A DNA stretch of 32,246 nt from an uncultured Polycyclovorans sp. (lineage in GTDB: Bacteria; Pseudomonadota; Gammaproteobacteria; Nevskiales; Nevskiaceae): NCBI GenBank assembly GCA_936928855.1, contig CAKZHZ010000013.1, positions 1 through 32,246 of the forward strand, written 5' to 3'. How positions within the stretch are numbered: the first letter of the stretch is position 1; each line of letters begins with the position of its first letter. Below are positions 7,750 through 14,938 of this stretch, in pieces. Position numbers and translations under genes: made by a program. The notes below the pieces were generated by a model. It was not told the DNA's origin, did not search any database, and was given only the letters and a program-made list of their open reading frames with translations.

Positions 7750-8412
7750 TTATTCCGTCGGGCGGCCATAGAGGCACAGCTCATGGATGCGGGCGCCTTG
7801 AGACAGGTCAACCGCCAGCACGTCGGCACTGATGGTCACCTGGACCTCATCGTAGGGGAGGGTGTTGACGAAGCCGACCAGACCTCGGCTTTCGTTGCCG
7901 GTGAGGTTGCGGCCGAGCAGGTCGAGCGCGATCAAGGTGCCGGTGCCACGCTCTTCCTGTTTTTCGCCGTTGCGCCAGGTGGAGAGGGTGACGTTGCGGC
8001 CGAGGGCGACGTCGAGCACACCCGCGCCCAGGTCCAGGTCAAACGCGGCCAGGCGGCCGGCCGGCACCGGACCCGGCAGGGTGGCACGAATGCCGGCGGC
8101 GCCCCCGAGCAGGAAGTCCAGCAGGCCGACGCGGTAGACCACCTGAGCGGCAGTGTCGACATCGTCATCAACCGCGCGTGCGGCGTCGTTGACGCTGCAG
8201 ACCAGGCCGCTGAGCAGCGTGCACAGCAAACCTTCACGAACCGGGGTCGCCGTGGTGCCCGGAGGGGCGTGCTCGGTACAGGCGAGATTCTTCGGTTCGC
8301 TGTCGGGCGGTAGTGCGCCGTCCTGTCCGCCGCTGCTGCAGGCACTCAGGGCGAGGGAGAGCAGTAGCAGGCAGGGTGCGGCAGCGCGCCGCGCGAGGAG
8401 GGTGTCAGTCAC
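7750..8412 (-). CDS. Hypothetical lipoprotein upstream of the OmpA-family gene
   Basis: A 220-residue lipoprotein without a family I recognise. It starts with GTG at 8412, chosen because AAAGGGA lies 9 bases upstream and because a clean signal peptide follows, with lipobox LSAC (residues 22-25). Upstream codons in the open frame have no membrane signal. The mature part has GLLCTLLSGLVCSVNDA and VVYRVGLLDFLLGGAAG, which resemble in composition the Leu/Gly insert of the neighbouring OmpA-family barrel, and ends with beta-rich sequence such as EVQVTISADVLAVDLSQGARIHELCLYGR. Ten bases separate its stop from the OmpA-family start. The pair probably works at the same membrane, with unknown role. 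Confidence 0.75.
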   Translation of the reverse strand: MTDTLLARRAAAPCLLLLSLALSACSSGGQDGALPPDSEPKNLACTEHAPPGTTATPVREGLLCTLLSGLVCSVNDAARAVDDDVDTAAQVVYRVGLLDFLLGGAAGIRATLPGPVPAGRLAAFDLDLGAGVLDVALGRNVTLSTWRNGEKQEERGTGTLIALDLLGRNLTGNESRGLVGFVNTLPYDEVQVTISADVLAVDLSQGARIHELCLYGRPTE

Positions 8413-8652
8413 GGGTGGGTCCCTTTGAGTTGGTTTTGAACGGCTCGTCCGGCGGACGCGGAGCGATTCTTGGGAGGGCGCCAGGCCCGAGCTAGGGCGA
8501 CGTTCCGACACCGGCGTAGGAAAACGAGAAGCTGACCGTGAACGGCAGTGCAGAGGAGACAAGCGGTCACCAAAGTGCCGGGTCCTGAAAGATGATCCGG
8601 GTGTCAGCCGTCGAAAATCGCGTGTTCAGGGCAAGTCGGTATCATCGGCGCC
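8413..8652. other. Divergent intergenic region between the lipoprotein gene and gdhA
   Basis: 240 bases separate the GTG start of the minus-strand lipoprotein gene and the gdhA ATG, so both promoters should lie here. The clearest element is TATCAT (8640-8645), a good -10 hexamer only seven bases before the gdhA ATG, which would give an almost leaderless gdhA mRNA. No convincing -35 box is seen. Nothing else stands out. Confidence 0.4.
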
Positions 8653-9990
8653 ATGAAAAATCTGGCGGTCGACATCGTGCAGTCCGTGCGGGCCCGGGAT
8701 CCGGGTGAGCCGGAGTTCCATCAGGCGGTGCAGGAGTTCATCGAAAGCACCAGCGGTTTCATCGAGTCGCAACCACGGTATGCAAGCGCCGGCCTGCTGC
8801 CCCGGTTGCTGGAGCCGGAGCGGGTGCTGATGTTCCGGGTGCCATGGATGGATGACGCGGGTCGGGTGCAGGTCAATCGCGGCTATCGCGTGCAGATGAA
8901 CAGCGCCATCGGCCCTTACAAGGGCGGCATCCGGTTTCACCCCTCGGTGTCGCTGGGCACGCTGAAGTTTCTTGCCTTCGAGCAGACCTTCAAGAACGCA
9001 CTGACGTCGCTGCCGCTGGGCGGCGGCAAGGGCGGCGCGGATTTCAACCCGAAGGGACGCAGCGATGCCGAGGTGATGCGCTTCTGCCAGGCGTTCATGC
9101 TGGAGCTGCACCGGCATATCGGTCCCGATACGGATGTGCCTGCGGGCGATATTGGTGTTGGTGCACGCGAGATCGGATACCTCTATGGGATGTACCGGAA
9201 ACTGCAGAACCGGATGGACGGGGCGTTTACCGGCAAGGGATTGAGTTTTGGCGGCAGCCTGATGCGGCCGGAAGCGACAGGCTACGGGCTGATCTATTTC
9301 GTCGAGCAGATGTTGTCCACGCGCAAGCGCAAGCTGGAGGGCCTGCGGGTGGCTGTTTCGGGGGCGGGCAACGTGGCGCTGCATGCGGCCGAGAAGGCGC
9401 TGGAATGTGGTGGGCGTGTCGTCACGCTGTCTGACTCGCATGGTGTACTGCATTGCGCCGCCGGTTTCTCGCTGCCGCAGCTGGAAGCGGTGGCGGCGCT
9501 CAAGCGGACCCGCGGTGCACGCCTTGAGGCCTTTGCCGATGAACCCGGGTACACCTATCTGCCGGGACAGCGTCCCTGGAGGATCGCGTGTGACGTCGCC
9601 TTGCCTTGCGCCACACAGAATGAGCTGGATGGTGACGACGCGCAGGCCTTGCTGGATGGCGGCTGCTTCTGCGTCGCCGAGGGAGCCAACATGCCCGCCA
9701 CACTGGAGGCGGTACACCGCTTCCAGGCGGCACGCATTCTCTATGCCCCCGGTAAGGCTTCCAACGCGGGAGGGGTTGCGGTCAGTGGCCTTGAGATGTC
9801 GCAGAACGCCTTGCGTGACAGCTGGTCACGCGGCGATGTTGACGCCCGCCTGCGCATGATCATGGTCAACATCCACGCCACCTGCGTCCAGCATGGGCAT
9901 CAGGAGGACTACGTCGACTACGTGGCCGGTGCCAACATCGGGGGCTTCATCAAGGTCGCCGATGCCATGCTCGCGCAGGGGCTGCTGTAG
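8653..9990 (+). CDS. gdhA: NADP-specific glutamate dehydrogenase
   Basis: A 445-residue cytoplasmic enzyme that makes glutamate from 2-oxoglutarate and ammonia with NADPH, or runs in reverse. The length and sequence match the hexameric family of about 450 residues. The substrate domain has VQVNRGYRVQMNSAIGPYKGGIRFHPSV and the catalytic lysine loop LPLGGGKGGADFNPKG, then PAGDIGVGAREIGYLYG and FTGKGLSFGGSLMRPEATGYG. The dinucleotide domain starts with GLRVAVSGAGNVALHAAEKA, and the C-terminal part has EGANMPATLEA and PGKASNAGGVAVSGLEMSQNA. The ATG at 8653 has no clear ribosome binding site but a -10-like TATCAT just upstream. A small Crp-like regulator gene follows after 20 bases and may be co-transcribed. 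Confidence 0.97.
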   Translation: MKNLAVDIVQSVRARDPGEPEFHQAVQEFIESTSGFIESQPRYASAGLLPRLLEPERVLMFRVPWMDDAGRVQVNRGYRVQMNSAIGPYKGGIRFHPSVSLGTLKFLAFEQTFKNALTSLPLGGGKGGADFNPKGRSDAEVMRFCQAFMLELHRHIGPDTDVPAGDIGVGAREIGYLYGMYRKLQNRMDGAFTGKGLSFGGSLMRPEATGYGLIYFVEQMLSTRKRKLEGLRVAVSGAGNVALHAAEKALECGGRVVTLSDSHGVLHCAAGFSLPQLEAVAALKRTRGARLEAFADEPGYTYLPGQRPWRIACDVALPCATQNELDGDDAQALLDGGCFCVAEGANMPATLEAVHRFQAARILYAPGKASNAGGVAVSGLEMSQNALRDSWSRGDVDARLRMIMVNIHATCVQHGHQEDYVDYVAGANIGGFIKVADAMLAQGLL

Positions 9991-10010
9991 CGCGGGAGCG
10001 GCAGCACGAC

Positions 10011-10589
10011 ATGCGGATCGAGCAGCCGGATGTGGCGACGTACCTGGGCCGTTGGGTCACCGTGGATGCGACGGCGGCCGAGACCATCGCCGGCTTCCTC
10101 ACACCCTGTCGGTATCGGCGCGGCGAGGCCCTGTTCCGTATCGGTGACCCGGCGGATGACATCGTGTTTCTCACCGAAGGGCTGGTTCGGGTTTTTCAGA
10201 GCGGCAGGGGGCGGGACCGGAACCTGCGACTGCTGACGGCGCCCTCTGCGGCGCTGCCGTATCACAGCTACCTGCTGTCGACGCCCGCAGACGAGGCGCT
10301 GGAGGCGATCACGGATGTGCGCGGCTTTCGCATCCGCTTTCGTGCCTACTGCGCTGCGCACCCCGGGATGATGGCGGCCGACCTGCAGCGGGTGCTCGCC
10401 GAGCGGCATTTCATGGCGATGCAGCGCCGTGTGCGAATGTTGCAGGCGGGACGCGCCGAGGACCGCTATCGGGTGTTTCTGGAAGAGATGGAGCCGGACA
10501 TCATCCGGCTGACACCTGCGCTGCACATTGCCTCCTATCTGGGGATCACACCCGAGTCCCTGAGCCGGCTGCGGGCCCGCGGACGCTGA
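10011..10589 (+). CDS. Small Crp/Fnr-family transcriptional regulator
   Basis: A 192-residue protein with a cyclic-nucleotide-binding fold over about residues 20-115 (RYRRGEALFRIGDPADDIVFLTEGLVRVFQ) and a short C-terminal helix-turn-helix (LHIASYLGITPESLSRLRARG). The family senses small effectors or redox state and binds DNA as a dimer. The effector here is unknown: no FNR-type N-terminal cysteines are present, and the nucleotide pocket residues of E. coli Crp are not obvious. It follows gdhA by 20 bases, which suggests a shared transcript and a possible link to nitrogen metabolism. An inverted-repeat element begins at its stop codon. Confidence 0.85.
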   Translation: MRIEQPDVATYLGRWVTVDATAAETIAGFLTPCRYRRGEALFRIGDPADDIVFLTEGLVRVFQSGRGRDRNLRLLTAPSAALPYHSYLLSTPADEALEAITDVRGFRIRFRAYCAAHPGMMAADLQRVLAERHFMAMQRRVRMLQAGRAEDRYRVFLEEMEPDIIRLTPALHIASYLGITPESLSRLRARGR

Positions 10590-10744
10590 GCGCATGTAAA
10601 AAAATCGCCCGCGCCCTGCGGCGTTGTCCTTCGCGAAATCCAGCGTCATTGACCTCAGTAAACGCCTTGGGTTTCGCCCAGGACGCCTTGCCGGAGACGC
10701 CCGGCGAAGGTCTCGCGACGGTGTTCGATTTTTTCACGAGCGCT
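10589..10744. repeat. Inverted-repeat element, long form (MITE/REP-like)
   Basis: The arms 10589-10607 and 10726-10744 are inverted copies matching at 16 of 19 bases, of the form AGCGC..GT.AAAAAATCG. The left arm overlaps the final A of the upstream stop codon. The 118-base interior has two smaller inverted repeats, around TTGGGTTTCGCCCA and GCCGGAGACGCCCGGC. A compact version with the same arm ends lies at 12264-12314. It encodes no protein I can support. It may be a non-autonomous mobile or REP-like element, and the hairpin could also end transcription. Confidence 0.7.
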
Positions 10745-10835
10745 GAGTGCGGCATTCTTGATTTTGGTCAATGCGCCGGGCGACCAACTGGCGCAGCATA
10801 TGCGGCTCGCCCCAAGGGCGCCTGCAGGAGAAGAG

Positions 10836-11825
10836 ATGAACGACCGGGGACCGATGCGTCGCGCCGCCGCGGTGCAGTTGGAAGCGGTGGTGGGGGACGT
10901 CGCAGAGAACCTGCGTAGGCTGGACCGGCTTGTGGCGGACGCTGCGGCGCAGGGCGCCGAGCTGATTGCCATTCCCGAGTTCTTCACGTCCCGTATTCCT
11001 TTCGACGCCGGCGTGCATGAGGCGGTGCTGCCGCTGGACAACCAGGCGCTGGATGCACTCAAGGCCTGGGCCGCGCGCGATCGATGCTGGATCGGCGGCT
11101 CGATGCTGGTGGCGGATGGCGATGCGGTGTTCAATCGCTATCACTTGGTGTCGCCGGAGGGCGTCGTGTACCGGCACGACAAGGATCTGCCCACCATGTG
11201 GGAGAACGCCTTCTATGGCCCGGGGCATGATGACGGCGTCTTTGAAACCCCGATCGGTCGTGTGGGCGCGGCTGTCTGCTGGGAGCTGATCCGTACCGCC
11301 ACCGTGCGCCGCTTGCGGCGGGGTGGAGTGGTGCTCGCGATGACCGGTACGCACTGGTGGACGCTCCCTTCCAATTGGGGTGCACCGGTCGACTGGGCGC
11401 TGGCGGACCTGTCACGCGACAACGCCGCAATGTCGGAAGGGGCGCCCGCAGCATTTGCCAAACGGTTGGGCGCACCCGTGCTGCAGGCCTCGCACTGCGG
11501 CCATTTCCACACCCGGTTCATGGTGATGCCGGGCCTGCGACAGGGGCTCTCCTATCACACCGAATATGTCGGGGCGACACAGATCGTGGATGCCCATGGA
11601 CAGGTGCTGGTGTCGCGCCGGGCGCAGGAGGGTCCCGGGGTTGTGGTGGCGGATGTCCGGCTGGAGACAGTCGAGCCGCTCGTTCCCCTGGAAGCACGTT
11701 TCTGGATCCCGGACCTGCATCCCTTGATCCGGGCTTATTGGCACCACCAGAACGTCTGTGGGCGTGCCTACTATCGGCAGCACGGCCGGATGGCCGGGCT
11801 GCATAACGCGAGTACATTGTCATGA
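10836..11825 (+). CDS. Carbon-nitrogen hydrolase (nitrilase superfamily)
   Basis: A 329-residue cytoplasmic hydrolase of the nitrilase/amidase superfamily, which cleaves nitriles, amides or N-carbamoyl groups. The catalytic triad is visible: Glu in IAIPEFFTSR, Lys in YRHDKDLPTMWENAFYGPG and Cys in GAAVCWELIRTATVRRL. The fold continues through MTGTHWWTLPSNWG, VLQASHCGHFHTRF and VGATQIVDAHGQVL. The ATG at 10836 is supported by AGGAG five bases upstream; the open frame runs further up to 10758, but that part is intergenic in character. Its stop overlaps the start of the next gene (ATGA), so the pair is translationally coupled. The exact substrate cannot be read from the sequence. Confidence 0.9.
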   Translation: MNDRGPMRRAAAVQLEAVVGDVAENLRRLDRLVADAAAQGAELIAIPEFFTSRIPFDAGVHEAVLPLDNQALDALKAWAARDRCWIGGSMLVADGDAVFNRYHLVSPEGVVYRHDKDLPTMWENAFYGPGHDDGVFETPIGRVGAAVCWELIRTATVRRLRRGGVVLAMTGTHWWTLPSNWGAPVDWALADLSRDNAAMSEGAPAAFAKRLGAPVLQASHCGHFHTRFMVMPGLRQGLSYHTEYVGATQIVDAHGQVLVSRRAQEGPGVVVADVRLETVEPLVPLEARFWIPDLHPLIRAYWHHQNVCGRAYYRQHGRMAGLHNASTLS

Positions 11826-12262
11826 CGGCTGAAACCCTGTGCCTGCTGGCGGCGGGCATCTTCTTTCTGTCGGCGCTGCTTACCGGGGTCTGGAAGTACC
11901 GCTGCATGGTCACCTCGCCGGAGGCGCAGGCGCCGTACTACGTGGACATTTCGCACCGGACCAGTCTGATGTACGCGTTCTCGGCGCTGCTGTTGCGGGA
12001 GTTCGTGCCGTACTCGCCGCTGGGTCCGATGGGCACGGCCTGGGCCGTCGGGATCCCCTTGCTGTTCTTTGCGTCGGCGATCGTCACCTACATCACCCAC
12101 GGCATCCTGCGGGATACCGACAATCAGCTGCAGACGCCGCACCGGCTCGGGCGCCGTACCCTGCCACGAGCGCTCATCGGTGCCTACATGGCTGCCCTGA
12201 TGGTGGGCGAGATCGGCGGCTTCCTGGTGTTGCTGGCCGGCTTTCTGATGACGGTGTTCTGA
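11822..12262 (+). CDS. Four-helix inner membrane protein, unrecognised
   Basis: A 146-residue integral membrane protein with about four hydrophobic segments, near 5-23, 48-63, 72-93 and 119-143. The loop between the first two contains CMVTSPEAQAPYYVDISHRTSL, and a basic loop HRLGRRTLPRA precedes the last helix. I do not recognise the family. Its ATG overlaps the TGA of the nitrilase-superfamily gene, so it is very likely made with it, as a transporter, an anchor or a partner. The stop is followed at once by a short hairpin element. Confidence 0.8.
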   Translation: MTAETLCLLAAGIFFLSALLTGVWKYRCMVTSPEAQAPYYVDISHRTSLMYAFSALLLREFVPYSPLGPMGTAWAVGIPLLFFASAIVTYITHGILRDTDNQLQTPHRLGRRTLPRALIGAYMAALMVGEIGGFLVLLAGFLMTVF

Positions 12263-12263
12263 G

Positions 12264-12314
12264 AGCATGTGAAAGAATCGCCCGCCTGCTGCGTTCGATT
12301 TTTTCACAAGCGCT
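12264..12314. repeat. Inverted-repeat element, compact form; likely bidirectional terminator
   Basis: Arms GTGAAAGAATCG (12269-12280) and CGATTTTTTCAC (12296-12307) pair over 12 bases, with one G-T wobble, around a 15-base loop; the flanks AGC and GCGCT extend the match. It starts two bases after the stop of the membrane protein gene and lies between convergent genes, where it could terminate transcription. The T-run is inside the stem rather than after it, unlike a classic intrinsic terminator. The arms are the same sequence as those at 10589-10744. Confidence 0.7.
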
Positions 12315-12323
12315 GAGGCTGCT

Positions 12324-13031
12324 TCAGCGGCCTGTGGCGTGGCCGTCGGCAATGCGGCTCAGGGCTTCGGTATTGAGAATGCGCAGTCGGCCGTAGTCCA
12401 GGGCCAGCCAGCCGCGGGCCTCCCACTGTTTGAGCTCGCGGCTGATGCCTTGCCGCGAGGCACCCAGGCTGCGTGCGAGGTCTTCCTGCGGCAGATGAAT
12501 GTCGATGTCGATGCCGTCCTTGCGATCACGACCGTACAGGGCGACCAGGTCGAGCAGACGGCGCGCGAGGCGCACGTTCAGGGGCTCAAACTGGGCGTCT
12601 TCTATATAGGCAAAGGCGAGCCGCAGCTTGCGACAGAGCATCTTCATGAAGTGGGGGTACAGCGAGGGTTCCTGAGCCAGCAGGGCGAGAAAGCGGTCCC
12701 GGGGCAGCATCAGGATCTCGGTCTCGCCCATGGCGATGCCATCGTGTGTGCGTCCCAGTCCATCGAACATGGAGATCTCGCCGAACCAGCTGCCGGGGGC
12801 AAACTGCATCAGCAGCAGTTCCTTGCCCTCGCTGGAGGCGGTGGACGTGCGGATGCCGCCCTTGAGCACGCCGTACAGGCCGTCAGGCGCATCTCCCTTT
12901 GCGAACAGCAGGGCGCCATCGGGCAGGGTGCGCCGCACCGTCATGGCGGCCAGCTGCGCAACGATGGCGTCCGGCAGGGGCCGGAACCATTCGCTGTTCA
13001 GCAGGATTTCACGTTCTTCGGTCCACTTCAT
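12324..13031 (-). CDS. Crp/Fnr-family transcriptional regulator
   Basis: A 235-residue regulator with a full cyclic-nucleotide-binding domain (about 15-130: LPDGALLFAKGDAPDGLYGVLKGGIR, PGSWFGEISMFDGLGRTHDGIA) and a C-terminal winged helix (IHLPQEDLARSLGASRQGISRELKQWEARGWL). The GEISMFDG run is close to the nucleotide-binding cassette of Crp, so binding of cAMP or a similar nucleotide is possible, but the E. coli pattern is not complete. It lies 105 bases downstream of the flavin monooxygenase gene on the same strand and may control it. A 22-bp dyad lies before that gene. Confidence 0.9.
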   Translation of the reverse strand: MKWTEEREILLNSEWFRPLPDAIVAQLAAMTVRRTLPDGALLFAKGDAPDGLYGVLKGGIRTSTASSEGKELLLMQFAPGSWFGEISMFDGLGRTHDGIAMGETEILMLPRDRFLALLAQEPSLYPHFMKMLCRKLRLAFAYIEDAQFEPLNVRLARRLLDLVALYGRDRKDGIDIDIHLPQEDLARSLGASRQGISRELKQWEARGWLALDYGRLRILNTEALSRIADGHATGR

Positions 13032-13136
13032 GCGAGCCGCCCCCGGGAGCCTGCGCCAAGCCTACTGATTTTCGACCGAACAGGCGGCAGGCAGGTGTTC
13101 GCCGGGAGGCGGCCACGGCAGGGCATGGTGTTGGCG

Positions 13137-14753
13137 TTACCGCAGCGAAAAGCCCTCATAGCCCTTGGACGCCACCTCGTCGCAGGCCATCCGGTAGTTG
13201 CCGGCGCCCATGTAGGACAGCACCCGCTGCGGTTTTCCTTCGATGTTGCTGCCCATCCACCATGAGGGCGTGCGGGCAATGAGGGTGGCAGTGGTCACCT
13301 CGTCGTGATGACGCACCCAGCGGTCCTCAAGCTCGGGTGTGGCTTCCACCACCTGGTGTCCCTGGTCTCGGGCATAGGCAATGCAGTCGGTGATCCACTC
13401 CACCTGCTGCTGCAGGCAGGTCGGAACGTTGCAGAAGGCGGCCGACGGGGCCAGGGGCGCCGAAGTCATGAACAGATTGGGGAAGCCGGGCTTCTGCATC
13501 CCCAGCGCCGAGCGGATTTCCCGCTGCCATTCGGCTTTCAGCGACAGTCCGTCGCGCCCGCGGAAATCGATGCGGGTGAAGGCGCCGGTGCTGGCATCGA
13601 ACCCGGTGGCGAGGATGATCACATCGAGGTCGTATCGCGCTGCGGCGGTTTGCAGGCCGGCTTCCGTGAAACGCTCGATCGGGTCGCTGCGCACATCCAC
13701 CAGATGTACGTTGTCGCGGTTGAAGGCTTCCAGGTAGCCATTGTCGAGCGGCGTACGGCGGGTGCCGAAGCCGTGGGTGGACGGCATCAGCTTGTCGGCC
13801 ACTTCAGGTCGGGTGATGCGTGCCCGCATCTTCTCCCGAACGAAATCCGACACCTCGGCATTGGCCGCCGGGTCGATGATCACCTTGAGGAAGTTGGAGC
13901 CCCAGAACTGCAGCGATCCTTTCTCCCACAGCGACTCCAGGGTCTTGCGGCGCTCGGCCGCGGGCACCTGGTCCCAATCGCGCGGGTCGAGATCGAACTG
14001 AAAGCCGACGAAGGTGTTGAACACGCCCTTGCGATGCTCGGGATAGCGCGTGCGCATGGCGGCGCGGTCGGCATCGGTCAGACGCGGATTGCGCATGGGA
14101 ATCGTGTAGTTGGCGGTGCGCTGGAAGACGTAGAGCTCGCCAACCTCGGAGGCGATGGTCTGGATCACCTGAATGCCGGTGGCGCCGGTGCCGATAACGC
14201 CCACCCGCTTGCCCTTGAGGTCGACGCTCTCACGCGGCCAGCGCGCGGTATGCAGCACCGTGCCGCTGTACTGCTCACGGCCGGGAAAGGCCGGATCCTT
14301 GGGGTCGGAGAGGGGGCCGAGGCAGGCCAGCAGAAACTGACATTCGAAGGTGTCGCCGGTGTCGGTGGTCACTGTCCAGCGCTGGCGGTGCTCATCCCAG
14401 TGGGCGGCGGTGACCCGGGTGTTGAACTGGTAGGCGCTGCGGAGGTCGAGCCGGTCGGCCACAAAATTGAGATAGCGCTCGGTTTCCGGCTGCGGCGGGA
14501 AGCGCTCCTGCCAGTCCCATTCCGCCAGCAGTTCGTCAGAGAACCAGTACTGGTAGACCTCCGACTCGGAATCAGTGCGTGCGCCGGGATAGCGGTTCCA
14601 GTACCAGGTGCCGCCGACGCCGCTGCCGGCCTCCAGACCCTGCACGCCGAGCCCGAGCTTGCGCAGTCGGTGTATCGCGTAGAGGCCGGCAAAGCCGGCG
14701 CCGATGACGAGGGCATCCACCTTCACGGGGGCGGTCTGGGCAGCAGTCTGCAT
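13137..14753 (-). CDS. Baeyer-Villiger-type flavin monooxygenase
   Basis: A 538-residue FAD- and NADPH-dependent monooxygenase of the cyclohexanone/phenylacetone monooxygenase type, which inserts oxygen next to a ketone to give esters or lactones. The FAD Rossmann motif GAGFAGLY is at 18-25 and EAGSGVGGTWYWNRYPGARTDSES follows. The family fingerprint FxGxxxHxxxWP is present at 162-173 as YSGTVLHTARWP, with Tyr for Phe. The NADPH motif GTGATG is at 188-193. The length is usual for the family. GAGGAGAG lies before the ATG at 14753. The native substrate is unknown; many such enzymes act on terpenoid, steroid or cyclic ketones. The only nearby regulator is the Crp-like gene downstream. Confidence 0.93.
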   Translation of the reverse strand: MQTAAQTAPVKVDALVIGAGFAGLYAIHRLRKLGLGVQGLEAGSGVGGTWYWNRYPGARTDSESEVYQYWFSDELLAEWDWQERFPPQPETERYLNFVADRLDLRSAYQFNTRVTAAHWDEHRQRWTVTTDTGDTFECQFLLACLGPLSDPKDPAFPGREQYSGTVLHTARWPRESVDLKGKRVGVIGTGATGIQVIQTIASEVGELYVFQRTANYTIPMRNPRLTDADRAAMRTRYPEHRKGVFNTFVGFQFDLDPRDWDQVPAAERRKTLESLWEKGSLQFWGSNFLKVIIDPAANAEVSDFVREKMRARITRPEVADKLMPSTHGFGTRRTPLDNGYLEAFNRDNVHLVDVRSDPIERFTEAGLQTAAARYDLDVIILATGFDASTGAFTRIDFRGRDGLSLKAEWQREIRSALGMQKPGFPNLFMTSAPLAPSAAFCNVPTCLQQQVEWITDCIAYARDQGHQVVEATPELEDRWVRHHDEVTTATLIARTPSWWMGSNIEGKPQRVLSYMGAGNYRMACDEVASKGYEGFSLR

Positions 14754-14764
14754 GGTGTCTCTCC

Positions 14765-14786
14765 TCTTGTCTGATTTGACGCAAGA
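14765..14786. promoter_or_regulatory. Candidate operator upstream of the monooxygenase gene
   Basis: TCTTG and CAAGA form a perfect 5-bp inverted repeat around 12 bases, 22 bases in all, immediately upstream of the ribosome binding site of the monooxygenase gene. The overall length fits a Crp-family dimer site but the half-sites do not match the Crp or FNR consensus. A link to the regulator gene at 12324-13031 is inferred from proximity only. Confidence 0.25.
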
Positions 14787-14938
14787 CTAGTGCTTTGCCC
14801 CGTCAGGGGCATGCTGCGGGGGGGACAGAAAATTGTTGTAAACGGCCAGCGCCCCATCCGGGATGGCCGGCGCTCGTCCAAATCGGGGATTCCCGGCCGG
14901 TCACGGGCCTTTAGCCTCTTCGATGGGAGGGGTTGAAC

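Noticed and set aside
10649..10918. Short open frames within the long inverted-repeat element
   Set aside because: They follow the repeat rather than a gene and have no start signal; the region is explained as a structured element.
13305..14774. 489-codon open frame on + across the monooxygenase gene
   Set aside because: Antisense to a gene with FAD, NADPH and Baeyer-Villiger motifs; no domain of its own.
14818..14824. Seven-G run upstream of the GH3 gene as a phase-variable promoter
   Set aside because: The run is short, lies about 115 bases from the gene start and is not placed between recognisable -35 and -10 boxes.
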